Source: Nepenthes gracilis (taxonomy: Eukaryota > Streptophyta > Magnoliopsida > Caryophyllales > Nepenthaceae). Taken from it: a DNA stretch of 64,000 nucleotides. The stretch covers positions 22,550,519-22,614,518 of the forward strand of contig BSYO01000005.1 of NCBI GenBank assembly GCA_033239525.1. The letters run 5' to 3'. Shown here in pieces: positions 11,990-23,872 of this stretch. Position 1 is the stretch's first letter. Each line of letters starts with the position of its first letter. The translations under genes were made by a program, and so were the position numbers. Under the pieces are notes generated by a model that did no database searches, was not told where the DNA came from, and saw nothing but the letters and a program-made list of their open reading frames with translations.

Positions 11990-13703
11990 TGATATGTCTC
12001 CGAATCTAAATCGTTGTATAAATTAAGGAGTCGCTTAATTTTGCTTAATTTTGCCCGGTGGGTAGAACTGAAGTGGGCTCAATTTTTGTTTCGGAGGAAC
12101 TTGGATCTTGTACATCACAAAGAATAAATAAAAGATTAGATGATAATGGGATTCGTTCCCTAATATATTTTTCGATATTCAAATCAAAATTCTTTTTTTT
12201 TGATAGAGAAAAAGATAAAGGAATGTAGAACACATGGATGTAAATGGGTTACAGGGGATTGAGTGTATTGTGATATCCCACATCGGATGGAGAGGGCAAC
12301 GAAGCGTGCCTTATAAGGACGTGGATACCTCTCCCTGTAAACGCGTCTTCGGACCTGTGGGGGGTCACCAGAATGAAACCATGCACCCTGTGTGGTTAGG
12401 AGGGATAATATCCACCACGTTGTATGCCTATGTGGCTGCTACGGACTATGATGGTTGAGAGACTGTGTGTCTCTCTAGTAGACGCGTTTTGGGGGTGGTG
12501 GAGGCCGTCTACCGGGAACAAAATCGTACGCCTGTGTGGCAAAGCGGATAATATTCACAAGCGGGTGTCCGAAAATGTTACAAATGGTATAAGAGATGGG
12601 GCCCAATTCAATGTACCAACGCGGACGCTGGGCTTACAAGGGGGTGAACTGTGATATCCCATATCGGATGGGGAGGGAAACAAAGCGTGTCTTATAAGGA
12701 CGCGGATACCTCTCCTTTGTGACGCGTCTTGGGACCTGTGGGGGGTCGCCAGAACAAAACCCTGCACCCTGTGTGGTTGGGAGGGATAATATCCACTTTG
12801 TATCAGACGCCCGTGCTGGCTACCGGACTCGATGGTTAGAGACCATATATCTCTAGTGGACGCGTTTCGGGGGCGGTGGAGGCCGTCTGTCAGGAACAAA
12901 ACCGTGCGCCTGTGTGACAAAGTGGACAATATTTACAAGCGGGTGCCCGGGCATATTACATGTATTGTGGATAATTAAATTCTGAGAGATGTGCTTGATG
13001 GAAAGCGGCTTTTGGAAGTATGCATATTTTAGGAAGGGTGGCTTTAGGCTAGTTGTACTCATAAGCTAAGTAGCTTTGCTGACTCTTAGTGTGTGCTAAC
13101 GCCTGATAGTATACTTCTAAATATAAGGATTGTTTAATTGCTTAATTGGGGATCTATTTTCTTCTCGTAGTGAAGAAAAGGTGTTTACAAAGTCAGGGAT
13201 TGGTTTAGCCATCATTGAGTTTCATGACTAATATAACTGACTACGTGGATTCGCTAAGTTATTTCAACAATTACGGAGGACGGTTATGGTAACTATTATT
13301 GTTTGAGAATATTCGCCCCACTGTCAAAGTAATCATAGGGGACGTTATATGGTAATTATCTTTTGAGAAGATTTGTTGAATTACAACTGCTATCTTGGGG
13401 TGATATGCAATCGTGGGATTGCGATTGTACGGCTACATTATGGTAAGTGTTGCTTGCCCATATGCGTTGTGCGGTGAAGGTTGTTGACTATTGAGTTGAA
13501 AGGATAACTATTGAGGCGGCGCACCACGTAGCCCTAATCACCCGTTTCTTGGAAGGCGATTTTAGGTTGACCTTCTTAGTCTAATTGGGTTGCCTTCTGC
13601 ATTTTAGGCCGGAAAGATTGCATGGTAAGTACCATTGTTCTGGGCCTTCTTTCTTTTAGCATGTTAAGTTTTTGGGCCGTTTTATAAATCACAAAATCCA
13701 TTA
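11990..13703 (-). mobile_element. Solo gypsy-type LTR interrupted by a TRIM
   Basis: Absent from gene B. The plus strand starts TGATATGTCTCCGAATC and ends ATCCATTA. By eye it is related to the minus-strand LTR at 43138-43996 (TGGTGCATCTTTGGATCC ... ACCCATCA), for example at CGATATTCAAATCAAAATT against CGATATTCAAGTCAAAATT. Without the TRIM it is about 1.0 kb. Ends are degraded and the target duplication is unclear. It holds no coding sequence. Confidence 0.55.
12269..12960 (+). mobile_element. Complete TRIM retrotransposon (692 bp)
   Basis: Two direct LTRs, 12269-12582 (314 bp) and 12650-12960 (311 bp). Both start TGTGATATCCCA and end TTACA. The 67-bp interior has a primer-binding site TGGTATAAGAG (12585-12595, one mismatch to the initiator-Met tRNA type TGGTATCAGAG) and a polypurine tract AAGGGGG (12638-12644) just before the 3' LTR. 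A perfect 5-bp target duplication TGTAT flanks it (12264-12268, 12961-12965). Each LTR has a CTTATAAGGACG box that could act as TATA. The LTRs are roughly 88% identical over the first 100 bases by eye. The TGTGATATCCCACATCGG start resembles a repeat common in many dicot genomes. It is non-coding and needs proteins in trans. Confidence 0.9.
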
Positions 13704-14539
13704 AATCCGATCATATTTTTCTTAAAAATAACATTTGATTAAAATTTAATGGTCAAGATTTAAAATAAAAAAATTAAAGATAATTATATTTTAATTTTTA
13801 TAATATTAATATTTATTAAATATTAAATCTAATATTTTAAAAAATTTAATAAAAATAATTATTTAGAATATATTGTTTAATGTTTGAATTCAAATTGTAT
13901 GAATTTTTTTAATTCAATGACCTAAATTTTTTTAAAAAAATAGGGTTATATTTTTACCTAAAAGATATATAATTCCGAAAGCTTTAAGTTCAGTAGGAAA
14001 CTTCCTAGTATAATATAATTGAATTAACATAAAGAATGTTTTAACTCTAAACACCTCCTAGTTAATATGAAATTCCCAATTTTGAAATGTGATTGTATTG
14101 TATCCATTCTTTAACATCTTTTCATATTCTTAAGAAATCATTAAGTCTCTCAATAGTGAGCAGCGACAGTGTAGGGATTTTAGATCACTCTTGTGTGGGA
14201 AGTGTCCGAAATAGAAAAAAGGTTGAAGTGATTACACTTGACCAGAATGGATAAAAAGTTAGAGTGGTTATACTTAGTTGGAATGGATAAAATGTTGGAG
14301 TTGTTATACTTGATTGGAGTAAAATCTCTGAGCAAAAAATCCATAGTGAAACCTCCAAAGAGCTTTACAAGGTCGGAGATATGAAAATTTGTCGGAATGA
14401 TAAAGTCATAAGGAAAGTCCACTACTGATAGTCGAAGACAATCCGTCTAAAAAAGCTGACCCACAAAATCTGCGTAAATAGTAGACTTTACATAAAATGA
14501 AGGTGATTTTTCTATTGACTTGTGATATAAATGATATGG

Positions 14540-17500
14540 TAAACTTGACTGATCACGAGTCCAATTATATAGATGCTTTACTCTATACCATATCCAGAAT
14601 GGGATTATTTACATCTTACACTTTGAAAAATTTTAAAAAATGAAGGAACATCTTGGACCATTGGTAGATGTGACGTATCACTTGTCACCAATAATGGGAT
14701 GAGGCTGTTGTTGAAAGATGTCCGGCATGTGCCTAATATCCGGTTGAATATAATTTCAGCCAGCAAACTAGACGATGAAGGGTATTACAATACCTTTTAT
14801 GAATGAGTATGGAGATTGACTAGAGGGTTTCTAGTCATTATCCATGGAAAAAAGGTCTATGTCTTGTATGTGACGCAAGCCTCTGCTGCGGTCAGAGAAG
14901 TGAATGTTGCTAGCAGTGAAGGTCCTTAGATTTGTGGCACCGTCGGTTGGGTCATATAGGAAAAAAAGGGTTGAGCAACCTGTCAAAAAGGACCTTATTC
15001 CAGGAGTAAGGGAGATCGGGTTGAGGACTTGTTATCACTGCATGGCGAGAAAGCAGTAGCGAGTCTCATTCCGAGGAGACTCATCCACCAAGAAGGTCGA
15101 GCCACTTGAACTGATACACACCGATGTGTGTAGGCCATTCAAAGAGAAGTCATTTGGATGAGTACAATACTTTGTTTCGTTCATTAGCAATTATTCAAGG
15201 AAGTTGTGGTTTACCTACTCAAGACAAAGGATCAAATCCTCGGAATCTTTAAACATTTTCATACTCTGGTTGAACGGCAGACAAGAAAGAAATTGAGGTG
15301 CATTCGAAGTAATAATGGTGGTGAGTGCATTGACGCTTTTGACACCTATTATCGGTCACATGGTATTTGACACTAGAAAACACCGTTAAAAATACCACAG
15401 TTAAATGGGGTGGCCGAGAGAATGAACCGTACGTTAATGGAGAGAGTCAGATGTGTATCCTCTAAAGCAAAGCTCCAAGGAATATTTTAGACAAAGGCCT
15501 TAAGAATCACTACTTACATTATCAATAGATCACTATCCAACCCATTGAATGGAGAAGTCTCAGAGAAGATGTGATCCGAGAAAGAACCATCCTATGACCA
15601 TCTTCGGGTATTTGAATACAAGACATTCGTCCACATCCTAAAGGATGAAAGGACAAAGTTGGAGTCAAAGACAATACAATGAGTCTTCCTGGCTTATGGG
15701 AAAGACGAGTTGGGATTTAGATTCTACGATCCAATTGAGAAAAAGTTTATCAAATCAAGGGATGTGGTGTTTGGTGAGAACGAAACTATTGAAGATATCG
15801 GCAAAGAGAAAAAGGGTCGTGTCTAACACTGGTCAGACTGATAAGATAAGTGTTGATATTATCTGACTGGTACCTCTTTGTCAAAAGGTTGATGACCAAG
15901 GCACGGCTGGAGAAGACAATGAAGAGATATTAACGCCGAACAAAGTTGAAGATGGTGAAAACGTTGAGAGCCCGGTCGAGATTGTTCCTGTCAGATGATC
16001 TTCAAGAGACTGACGACCATCTATTTACTTGTCGCCCAATGAGTACGTTTTGCTCACTGATGGTGAGGAGCCTGAAAGTTTTGGATAAGTTATGGGAGGC
16101 GAATACAATGCAGAATGGATGGAAGCCATGTAGGATGAGATGGGTTCGTTGTATGAGAACCATACATTCGAGCTGACTAAATTGTCAAAAAGGAAAAGAG
16201 CCCTGAAGAACAAGTGGTCTTCTATTTGAAGACCGATGAGAACACCTTGCAATTGAGGTATAAAGCACGACTGGTGATGAAAGGATTTAACCAACGAAAG
16301 GGCATCAACATTGATAAGATATTTACCTCTATTGTGAAAATATCTTCTATCCAAGTAGTACTTGGATTGGCTGATTTCCTTGACTTAGAGGTGGAATAGT
16401 TGAATGTGCAGAGAACTTTTTTGTAATGATATCTCAAGGAGGAGATCTATATGGAGTAGTCGGAGGGATTTCGGGTTAAGGAAAATGAACACCTACTATA
16501 TTGTCTAAAGAAAAACTTGTATCGGCTAAAACAAGTTTTGGGCAATGGTACATGAAGTTTTTGTTATGGTGGATCAAGGCTACCGGAAAACTATTTCAAA
16601 GCACTACATTTTTGTTAAGAGGTTTTTGAAAGATGATTTTGCCATTCTCCTACTCTATGTGGATGATATGCTAATCGTTGGGCGTAATGTCGAATTTATG
16701 TTAGAAAAAAATAATAATTTGAGAAATTGGTTTTTAAATACTTTTACTACAGAACAAATAGAAGAATATAAAAGTACGTAAAAATAAACAATGAATTTAC
16801 TCAAACAAAATTTACCATTTTTTTCGGATCACCAAATTAAAGTAACAACTTGGAAAATCCTTTACCATAAAAGATTTAGGGCCAGCAAAATAAATTCTGG
16901 GTATCAGAATATTTCGTAACTACAAGGCAAAGAGATTGTGGATGTCCCAAGAAAATTATGTGGAGAAGATATTCCATCGCTTCAATTTGGATAAGTCCAA
17001 ATTGGTGAGCACTCCGCTAGCGAGTCACTTCAAATTAAGCAGTCCGCAGTGTCCGACCTCGAATGTTAAGAAAGCTAACATAAGAAGCGTACCCTACTCA
17101 TCCGTCATAGGTAACTTGATATATGCTATGGTGTGTACAAGGCCAAATATTATACATGTGGTCAACATAATTAGTTAATTTCTATCGAATCCTGGAAAGT
17201 AGTATTGGTCAGCAGTAAAGTGGATACTAAGATATCTCTGTAGGACTTTCAAGATGTGTCTGTGTTTTGAAGTGACAAGGCTCTATTGGTAGGATACATT
17301 AATACTGATATAGCTGATGATGTTGACTCTCGAAAATCTACCTCAGAATCCTAGTCAAGTTCACTGAAGAGGTTGTTTCTTAACAGTTAAAATTATAAAA
17401 ATGCGTTACTCTTTTAACCACTGAGATAGAGTTCATTATTGTGACTTAGGCTAATAAGGAGATGTTGTAGTTAAAGAAATTCATCGGGGAACTTAGTTTT

Positions 17501-17755
17501 AAATAGGAAAAGTATGTGGTACTTTGTGATAGTCAAACTACCATACACCTCTATAGGAACTCTTCATTTCACTCAAGATCAAAGCATATTGATATTCGAT
17601 ATCATTTGGTAAGAGATGTCATTGACACGATATTGCTATTACTGGAAAAGATCCGAATCGAAAAAAATGGGTCAGACATGATGACCAATATCTTTCAATT
17701 GAAACTTGTATATGGCAAGATTGATTTCAAAGTTCCCTCACAACAAGAAGTTTGA
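14540..17755 (+). pseudogene. copia pol: protease, integrase, reverse transcriptase, RNase H, decayed
   Basis: Order typical of Ty1/copia. The protease end reads LLLKDVRHVPNIRLN (about 14700-14750). The GAG-pre-integrase and zinc finger include LWHRRLGHIG (about 14935) and TCYHCMARKQ (about 15025). The integrase core has ELIHTDVCRPF (about 15110) and PQLNGVAERMNRT (about 15400-15430). Reverse transcriptase has YVDD at 16656-16667 in a LLYVDDMLIVG context. RNase H covers about 16936-17755 with RPNIIHVVN and SKHIDIRYH. Many stops and frameshifts spread over all domains, so it is not functional. Confidence 0.85.
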
Positions 17756-17773
17756 AACTTTTAGGTCAACCCC

Positions 17774-19064
17774 TGTGTAAAAAGTGGCGGAATGAAAAAA
17801 TGGTTTAGTGGTTACCCTCATTGTCGAATGGATGAGAAAGTTTATAAGAATTTTAGAGTAAAATCTCCGAGCAAAAAAGTGGAACCTTTGAATGGAAGAA
17901 TGGAGAGATGAAAATTTGTCGAAATAATAAAGTCACAAGGAAGGTAAACTACTGATGGCCGAGAATAGCATGTTTGAAAGGCCATACGAGTGGTTACAAA
18001 AAAAGAAGGTAATTTTTCAAAGGTGTTAGAGTAAAATTATCTCCTAAGGAAAAAATCTTGCCAGTTGAAGATTTGTCCTTTGAAGTAAATGGTCACAAGG
18101 TCAAATGAGATGAAAATGTGTGTGTGTGTGTGTGTGTAATAATAAAGTCACAAGGAAGGTAAACTGAGCGCAAAAAAAAAAATAGTGAGAAAACAAGAAG
18201 TCGCCATTTTTATTTTGTTTGAAAAATTCTTCAAAGGTTTGTGTAATATAGTGTGAAATTTATGGATTAAACATTCCATATGTTAGAGACTTTTGTCTTA
18301 AAATTCGAATATGTATTATTTTTGATGTGTTGGTGGTTAAGGTCATTTTGCCCTCCACACGCCGATTATCCGCCCGCTCCCGGAGCCCACTAGGGAATAC
18401 GCTCGCTTCATGCTCGAGTCCATCGAGCCGTGGTAAGATTTGCTCGCCTCAGATTTGCCACAAGCGCTCCACCCGGCTCGGCGGCGGCTAAGTAAATGGC
18501 TCACCCGATAAATATTGTCTTATGATTTTGTGTGTGTGTGTGTGTGGACAGATTATTTTGAGCCCTTTTGAAGAAAGCCTTTGATGCTCCAAGTTAGAGA
18601 AAACTCTAGACTCTGATATTGATCTACATGCTATAGAAGTTTTCTCACCAACTTTCTTTCACCTTTGAGATTGCCTTCTAAAGTGAGCGTTGGTTAAATG
18701 AAAAAAGACTTCGTTCGTGATTGGCAATAGTGAGAAAAGAGTGGCTTGAGGAGAAGGTATCCATTTTTACTTTTATATTCACGTGTCGAGAGTCTTATTT
18801 TATTCTTAACTCTCCAAGTTGTTTGTGTAATCAAAAATTTTATAGTGTGATTTTTTTCGTGGATTAAACATCCTTATAATTTTTTCCTTATTATTCTTAT
18901 TAGAATTTTTACGTAAATATCCCTTATGTATTTTAATTTATTTTTTTGCTTCCGCCTATCTCTTTGTTATAAACGTGCTTTTTCACCATGTTTTTCCTTT
19001 GCTATCTTTATTATTTTTTTATTTCTTTATCTTTTGATTTCCGATCAACAATGCTTTTCAAACA
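17774..19064 (+). repeat. 3' LTR region of the copia element
   Basis: The segment following pol resembles the element's 5' end (14210-14440): both have GAGTAAAATCTC(T/C)GAGCAAAAAA, GATGAAAATTTGTCG or close variants, AATAAAGTCA(C/T)AAGGAA and AACTACTGATGG-like stretches. A partial second run of these motifs appears at about 18030-18170, so the LTR contains an internal duplication. A (GT)n tract lies at about 18118-18138. The exact start near 17774 is inferred from the alignment, the end at 19064 is fixed by the target duplication. Confidence 0.5.
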
Positions 19065-19136
19065 GACAGTACCGTCTTACGAAGAGTAAATTTATTAACC
19101 AAGTTAACGGGACCCATCCTTTATGTTAGAAAGTAG

Positions 19137-19378
19137 CTAACCATATGCATCTCCTTTAAGAGATGTACCCTATTCATCTCTCGTCTTTACATTAAATAAA
19201 AATTTAACACTAAAATTTTTTAATTATAAAAAAATTATATATTATTATTTTTAAATTTTTTAATATATTAACACCTATTCAATATTTAACCTATTATTTA
19301 AAAATTTTAAAAACATTATTTAACTAATTTTTTTAAAATTTAAATTTTATCCTTTAAAATTTTCATCTGATAAATGAT
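19137..19378. repeat. AT-rich MITE-like segment shared by both gene copies (A)
   Basis: Begins near GCATCTCCTTTAAGAGATG and runs to just before exon 4. It corresponds to about 56755-56990 in gene B, so it was present before the duplication. The AT-rich body resembles the other MITE-like segments in this window. Termini are not well defined. Confidence 0.35.
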
Positions 19379-20205
19379 AGAGGGAATGTTGACAATGTTG
19401 AATGAAATATGTAGATTATGAGCAACGGCGCATTTGAGAGCCCCGTGCATCGAGCAACCGTGAATTCAGTCAAAGAGCGGATCTCCATTGCTGTGTTCTT
19501 CAATGTCAATTTAAAGGCAGAATTCGGACCCTCAACAAGTCTGATTAGCCCCCAGAATCCTCCCTTGTTCAAACGGATTGCCATGCACAAGTATCTCAAA
19601 GATTTCTTCTCCAGAAAGACCATCGGCAAGTCAAATATACAATTTATGAGAATTAATCAACAAGCCAATCCTAATTAAGACTTTCAATTGGCTTTCTCTT
19701 AATCATGTCGGTTTGTGTATGTTTTGTTAACTGCATGCATGCATGCGAACTACGGTTTCCAGGTTACTGCTTGGCATGCTAAGAAAATAATATCATAATG
19801 TAATTATTTTCTTAATCTGTTGCATGATGAGATTAGGAAGTATAATTATAAAATATGATAAATACTTTGATGAACTCCTTTGTTTCTCGCAAAAAATGAC
19901 TCTGCGCAGGGATTTTCTCTCTCCTCTGTTTACAAGCTATAAGCGTCAGAGCTGGAAAAAAAGTCTCACCACAAAGAACGCAACATCAACGTTAAAAAAA
20001 GAAGCTCCCCCTCTTCCAAATCCCTGCCCCTAACATCGTGGTCTCTTTCCATGTACTCTCCTCGTTGAACAAACCAAGCTGCTCCAATGGCAGACCCTGC
20101 CATCTTGAAACTGGTTCCACCCAACATTACATGGATGGCCACCACCGCCTGAGAAGATCCTCAAATAATCATCCTTCCATCTGCATCTCAAGATCTCCTA
20201 CCTAC

Positions 20206-20603
20206 GGGTGGTTTGAGGGAATAAGGAGGAATAAAATCTCTATTATCTGTGAATAAATATTCATCCATTTAATTACAAATTTAATCAAAAATAAATATTT
20301 TTATCATTCACATGAAAATAATAATTTTTACATAATATTAATATTATTATTATTATGTTTATGTTTATTATTATTATTACGTATTATTATTATTATTACT
20401 ATTATCATTATTATTATTATCACTATTCTCATCTTATTTCTCATATTATTCTACAAATCAAATAATAAAATGTTAAATTTTAGATTATTCTATTCTAAAA
20501 ATTAAATATGAAAATAAAAATTTTAACTCTATTTACATCCTATTCTATTCTTTAAAAATAACTACTCATTACCATATTATATTATTTTATCAACCAAATA
20601 TAC
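20206..20603. mobile_element. AT-rich insertion downstream of copy A (possible MITE)
   Basis: About 400 bp between ATCTCCTAC and GGATATACAGATTATC that is absent from block B, where ATCTCTTAGGG joins directly to TATACAG. Left part GGGTGGTTTGAGGGAATAAG and right part TTATCAACCAAATATACCATT are weakly inverted. The middle is an ATT-rich simple repeat (about 20339-20425). It is probably a non-autonomous DNA transposon, but no clean target duplication is visible. Confidence 0.4.
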
Positions 20604-20949
20604 CATTAGGATATACAGATTATCATCAAGGTCAACTAATTTTTCCATCTGCACAGCAAAACACGGTTGATGAGACACATTTGACTGTAAGTTAACATTT
20701 CAGCTTTTGCTACCGAATCAAAAGGATGAGAGATGACCTTCTCACGCAGCAAAAGGAACTTCATACGTAAAAATGACTGACTAAAGCCAGGGCAAACGAC
20801 AAACAATTTATCTACCATAAATTATATTAACCTAGTGGTGTTTTTCCGAGTATAAAGGAAAACTGATTTGTAATCAAGCACTTAACCAAGAACGAATATG
20901 GCATATATAGAAAACACAGTGATCAATGAAACAGATTAGGAGGTATATT

Positions 20950-21806
20950 TGTTGGCGTTAGAATGGGCGACCAGAACACAAACACACAGTTATGCACACA
21001 CACAGAGAAGGGAAGAAAGAAAGAAGAATAAGAAAAAATAAATACCATATATTTTAGGTGAAAAATCCTTCTAAAATAAAGAAAAAACTATAGGACAATA
21101 AGTCCACAAATAAATCATTAAGTATGAGATTTCGTTACACAAACCACAAAAGACAGAAATGAAGAATAGAGCACAAACAACACCCTTTGTGCCTTTCCCT
21201 TACAGCTCTCTTTTCTTCCACTCTTCCTCTCCTCTATCTCATATGATGCACTTGCACACAATAGCATTGCTTACCAACTATGCCCCAAAATTTATAACTA
21301 CACAAATATATATATATCAATGATAAAAGGACAACCAACCACCCTAGCTGCATGGTGGTTGGTGCTCGACTCCCAAGGTTTACAACAGCAGGCGCATGCC
21401 CTATCCTACAACAGGCGACGCATACATACTTTGTAGACTGACCTACTAACTTCTCAAGAATGACGTCTTCCAACTACCAAATAATGTAGATCGATTGTAC
21501 GTCCACTGTAACAGGCTGTCATGTAGCAGTTCTATTTTCAGCTGGTCAACGCCCGTTGACCGTCTTCTTCTCACGTCTGGTCAACGCCCATGTTGACCGG
21601 ACGTTCGTCCTCCCGCTAACCTCGAGTAAATCTAAGGCTTTCTTCCGGGCAACAACAGCTGGACCAGAATTCCTTGTGCCAAAGAAACATCACCGAGTCC
21701 GCGGACACTCAGTGCATAAGTCCGCGGACCTTAGTTCCAACAAGTCTACGTACTCTATTGAAGTCCTCGGACCATTAGGACTTCTACACGGGAATGACCA
21801 CCAACA
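20950..21806. mobile_element. Solo LTR downstream of copy A
   Basis: An 857-bp insertion with perfect 6-bp inverted ends TGTTGG...CCAACA. Flanks are ATATT (20945-20949) and ATACC (21807-21811). The empty site in block B reads GGGATACTTTTTAC, so the original duplication was probably ATACT. It carries a cluster of TTGACC-type motifs near 21541-21600. There is no coding sequence; superfamily and orientation are not certain. Confidence 0.75.
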
Positions 21807-22408
21807 ATACCTTTTATATAATTCTTGAGTTAAAGATTAAAAATATAGAATATGGATGCATATTATCCAAACAAAATGCTATGTTATCAGTAAAATTTGA
21901 GATCAGATATCTTTCGATCACCCACATATATGGAAACAGAAGTATGTTCCAGTTCACACAGAAAACAGTGACGATTTTGGAGTCACCTCCGCTGCCTTCT
22001 TTTCAACCTTTCTTTCTCCTGCTGCCTTTTCTACTGTACCAGCTCCATCACCATAAACGTAGCAAACAGAAAAATACATAAATATCAGGGAAAGCATATA
22101 CTGAAGCCATTGATGAATTTTTTAACTCTACATAGAAGTAGACGTAACATGAAAACTACGACAGGTGCCTTTTTTGGCATCAGAACTTGCAGTCCCTTTA
22201 TTTAGTTCTTCAGGAATGTTGAGAATTAAACTGCATAAATACATTAATTTAAGATTCATAAAACTTATATGGAAATGAACCTAGTTAATACACGTTCAAG
22301 TCTTTAGTTTATTTAATGGATGATATTTATATTTATTAGATACATTAAAGTGATTAATGTATTGAGATTATACACGTATCCAAGAAAGTATATATATTTA
22401 TGTAATTT

Positions 22409-23492
22409 TGATGCGTTCTTGGATCCAAACTTCGAACAGATTCGGACTGATACACTTGTCTTGTTCTAGCTCCGTTCACTGAGTTTGGATCCTGCACACC
22501 ACTAAAACGAACAGGAGGTCAGTGTGTTGGCGAAAAGTTATTCCACCGAAAACACTCTGACGCTCAAATCTGTAAACAACCTTCGAAATCTGGGAAGGTA
22601 ACTGAAAATGAGAATTGAGAGGATGAGTGTGATAGTGCATGGGTTTCTAGATAAAAGAGAGGCAATGCCGTCTCATGAACCTGGACGGTGGGTGAAGGCA
22701 GTAGGAGTCTGTCAACAGGAAGAGAGCCCGTATGCCTTTGATTTGTGCTCTTTCCCTCAACCAGTTGGAATGCTTTGCAGAGAGAGAGTATGAAATCGCT
22801 TTGGGATGCCTAGTCGAGAGCGTATGTTTGTGTAGTAGAGAGCGCAGTAGTAGGCATTGTGTGAATAGTCATTCGCATGCCCTGAGCGAAGACCCTATGG
22901 CTCTTTTTAATGGATGTTGGGTGATCTTCCTTGTTGGAAGGTGTGATCCCCTGCACCATATTTAGGCGCCATTCCTTGTGAGGAAGGCATGCGTTGCCTA
23001 ATTAGTTGGGATTGTTTCCTTCTCTTGTGTAACGGCTTTCCAAACTTTCTGCTTTCTTTCGAGTATATTACCGTTGGAAGGCTCCACTTGATAGAAATTG
23101 GGAAGATCTGGCATCTTTCTTATGTGAAAGGCGTCGATCTTGTCAACGTCCTTTTTGGAGTTGGTTGAATTTATGGAAGCGTAGAGTTAGAAAAAGAGTC
23201 GTTGCTAACCCCTGCTGGAGCGTGGGCCTAAGTGGGCAGTGCGTGAAAAAGTCTTTTTATTCTTGTCATGTTGCTACGGTGTTTCTGGTCAACGCATGGA
23301 TTGACCGTCCCCGAGTGCAAGCGGGCCGCTGCACAGCCTCGGTCGGTCAATCAAGGCGTTGACCGTCTTACGCGTGTTTGGGCCTTTTCAAGAATTCAGC
23401 CTCATTTCTGTTGGGTCAACGCGTTGACCATCTAACAATGGATCTGGGTTGCCTTTAACTATTGAGTTAGCCCGTTTACAAGACACCCTTCG
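22409..23492 (-). repeat. 3' LTR of the Tat-like element, with adjoining polypurine tract
   Basis: A 1084-bp LTR. The inner end has drifted to ACACCCTTCG (outer copy ACACCCATCA). Immediately beyond, plus-strand CTACCCCCCC (about 23493-23503) is the complement of a polypurine tract, which fixes the orientation as minus. Pairs of TTGACC-type motifs stand in inverted arrangement, for example GGTCAACGCGTTGACC near 23415. Confidence 0.8.
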
Positions 23493-23602
23493 CTACCCCC
23501 CCATGCGGTGGCTGCACTCGACCTCGGCATGTTTATGATAGGATGCTCCTCACTGTCCTTTGCTACTTCAAAATTCTGGAGAACTCCACGAAAGGGTGAG
23601 GC

Positions 23603-23872
23603 GTTGATCGAATCTGTTGACCGTCCTGGTCAGATCCGGAGAAAAAAGTTGATCGGATCTGTTAACCGTCTCTGGTCAGATCTGGAGAAGAAAGTTGACC
23701 AGATTTGTTGACCGTCTCTGGTCAGATCCAAAGAAGAGAGTCAACCGGATTTGTTGACCGTCTTTGGTCAAATCCGAAGAAGAAAATTAACTAGATTTGT
23801 TGACCGTCTATAGTCAGATCCGGAGAAGAAAAGTTGACCAAATCAACCGGCCCAAGTCGACCGGAGAAGAAA
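23603..23872. repeat. 46-bp tandem repeat array
   Basis: About five direct units of 46 bp plus a degenerate sixth. Each has GTTGACC(A/G)GAT, TTGTTGACCGTCT and a GGTCAGATCC-GAGAAGAAA tail. Units differ by several substitutions. The array lies between the polypurine tract and the antisense gene, the usual place for tandem repeats in Tat-lineage elements. Each unit carries two TTGACC motifs. Confidence 0.85.

Larger units (their letters stand above)
11966..13978. mobile_element. MITE-like element in intron 3, split by nested insertions
   Basis: Left end ATTCTATTTCTCC (11966-11978). The AT-rich body resumes at about 13704 and ends near 13978, where the right end has decayed. The uninterrupted counterpart in gene B is 56225-56489 with clear inverted ends ATTCTATTTCTC / GAGAAATAGAAT. 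The element therefore predates the duplication, and a solo LTR (11990-13703) later split it in copy A. Confidence 0.55.
14170..19064 (+). mobile_element. Ty1/copia retrotransposon (TNT1-like) in intron 3 of copy A
   Basis: A 4895-bp insertion with TGTAGGG... start and ...TTCAAACA end, flanked by a perfect 5-bp target duplication GACAG (14165-14169, 19065-19069). Gene B has an empty site at about 56685. The element lies in the same orientation as the gene. gag is missing: after a shortened 5' LTR region (14170 to about 14500) the sequence enters the protease directly. The 3' LTR region (about 17774-19064) is much longer, so the 5' side has an internal deletion. Confidence 0.85.
8537..19678 (+). 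pseudogene. SRG1-like 2-oxoglutarate/Fe(II) oxygenase, copy A, frameshifted
   Basis: Four exons with GT-AG introns: 8537-8794, 9772-10019, 11103-11429, 19415-19678. Exon 1 holds the DIOX_N start (SIPVIDGQRL), exon 2 LVNHGIG...LDWADRFYM, exon 3 the HSD iron ligands (LVPHSD), exon 4 the second iron His and the RIS motif (VHRATVNSVKERIS). Compared with copy B, exon 3 has one base less near 11138-11141 (327 against 328 nt). The frame shifts and ends at TAG 11164-11166. The predicted product is about 189 residues without the catalytic half. Exons 1, 2 and 4 remain open. Intron 3 has grown to 8 kb through a copia element and a TRIM nest. The family oxidises small molecules in specialised metabolism; the substrate cannot be read. 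Exon 4 also has Glu to Val before the iron His. A sequencing error is the alternative explanation for the frameshift. Confidence 0.85.

Noticed and set aside
12234..12929. Several medium open frames on both strands
   Set aside because: They lie inside the TRIM LTRs and their repeats; direct LTR structure explains the sequence and no protein family is visible.
23603..23872. Regularly spaced repeats that might suggest a CRISPR-like array
   Set aside because: Units are contiguous with no unique spacers, and the context is a plant retrotransposon.
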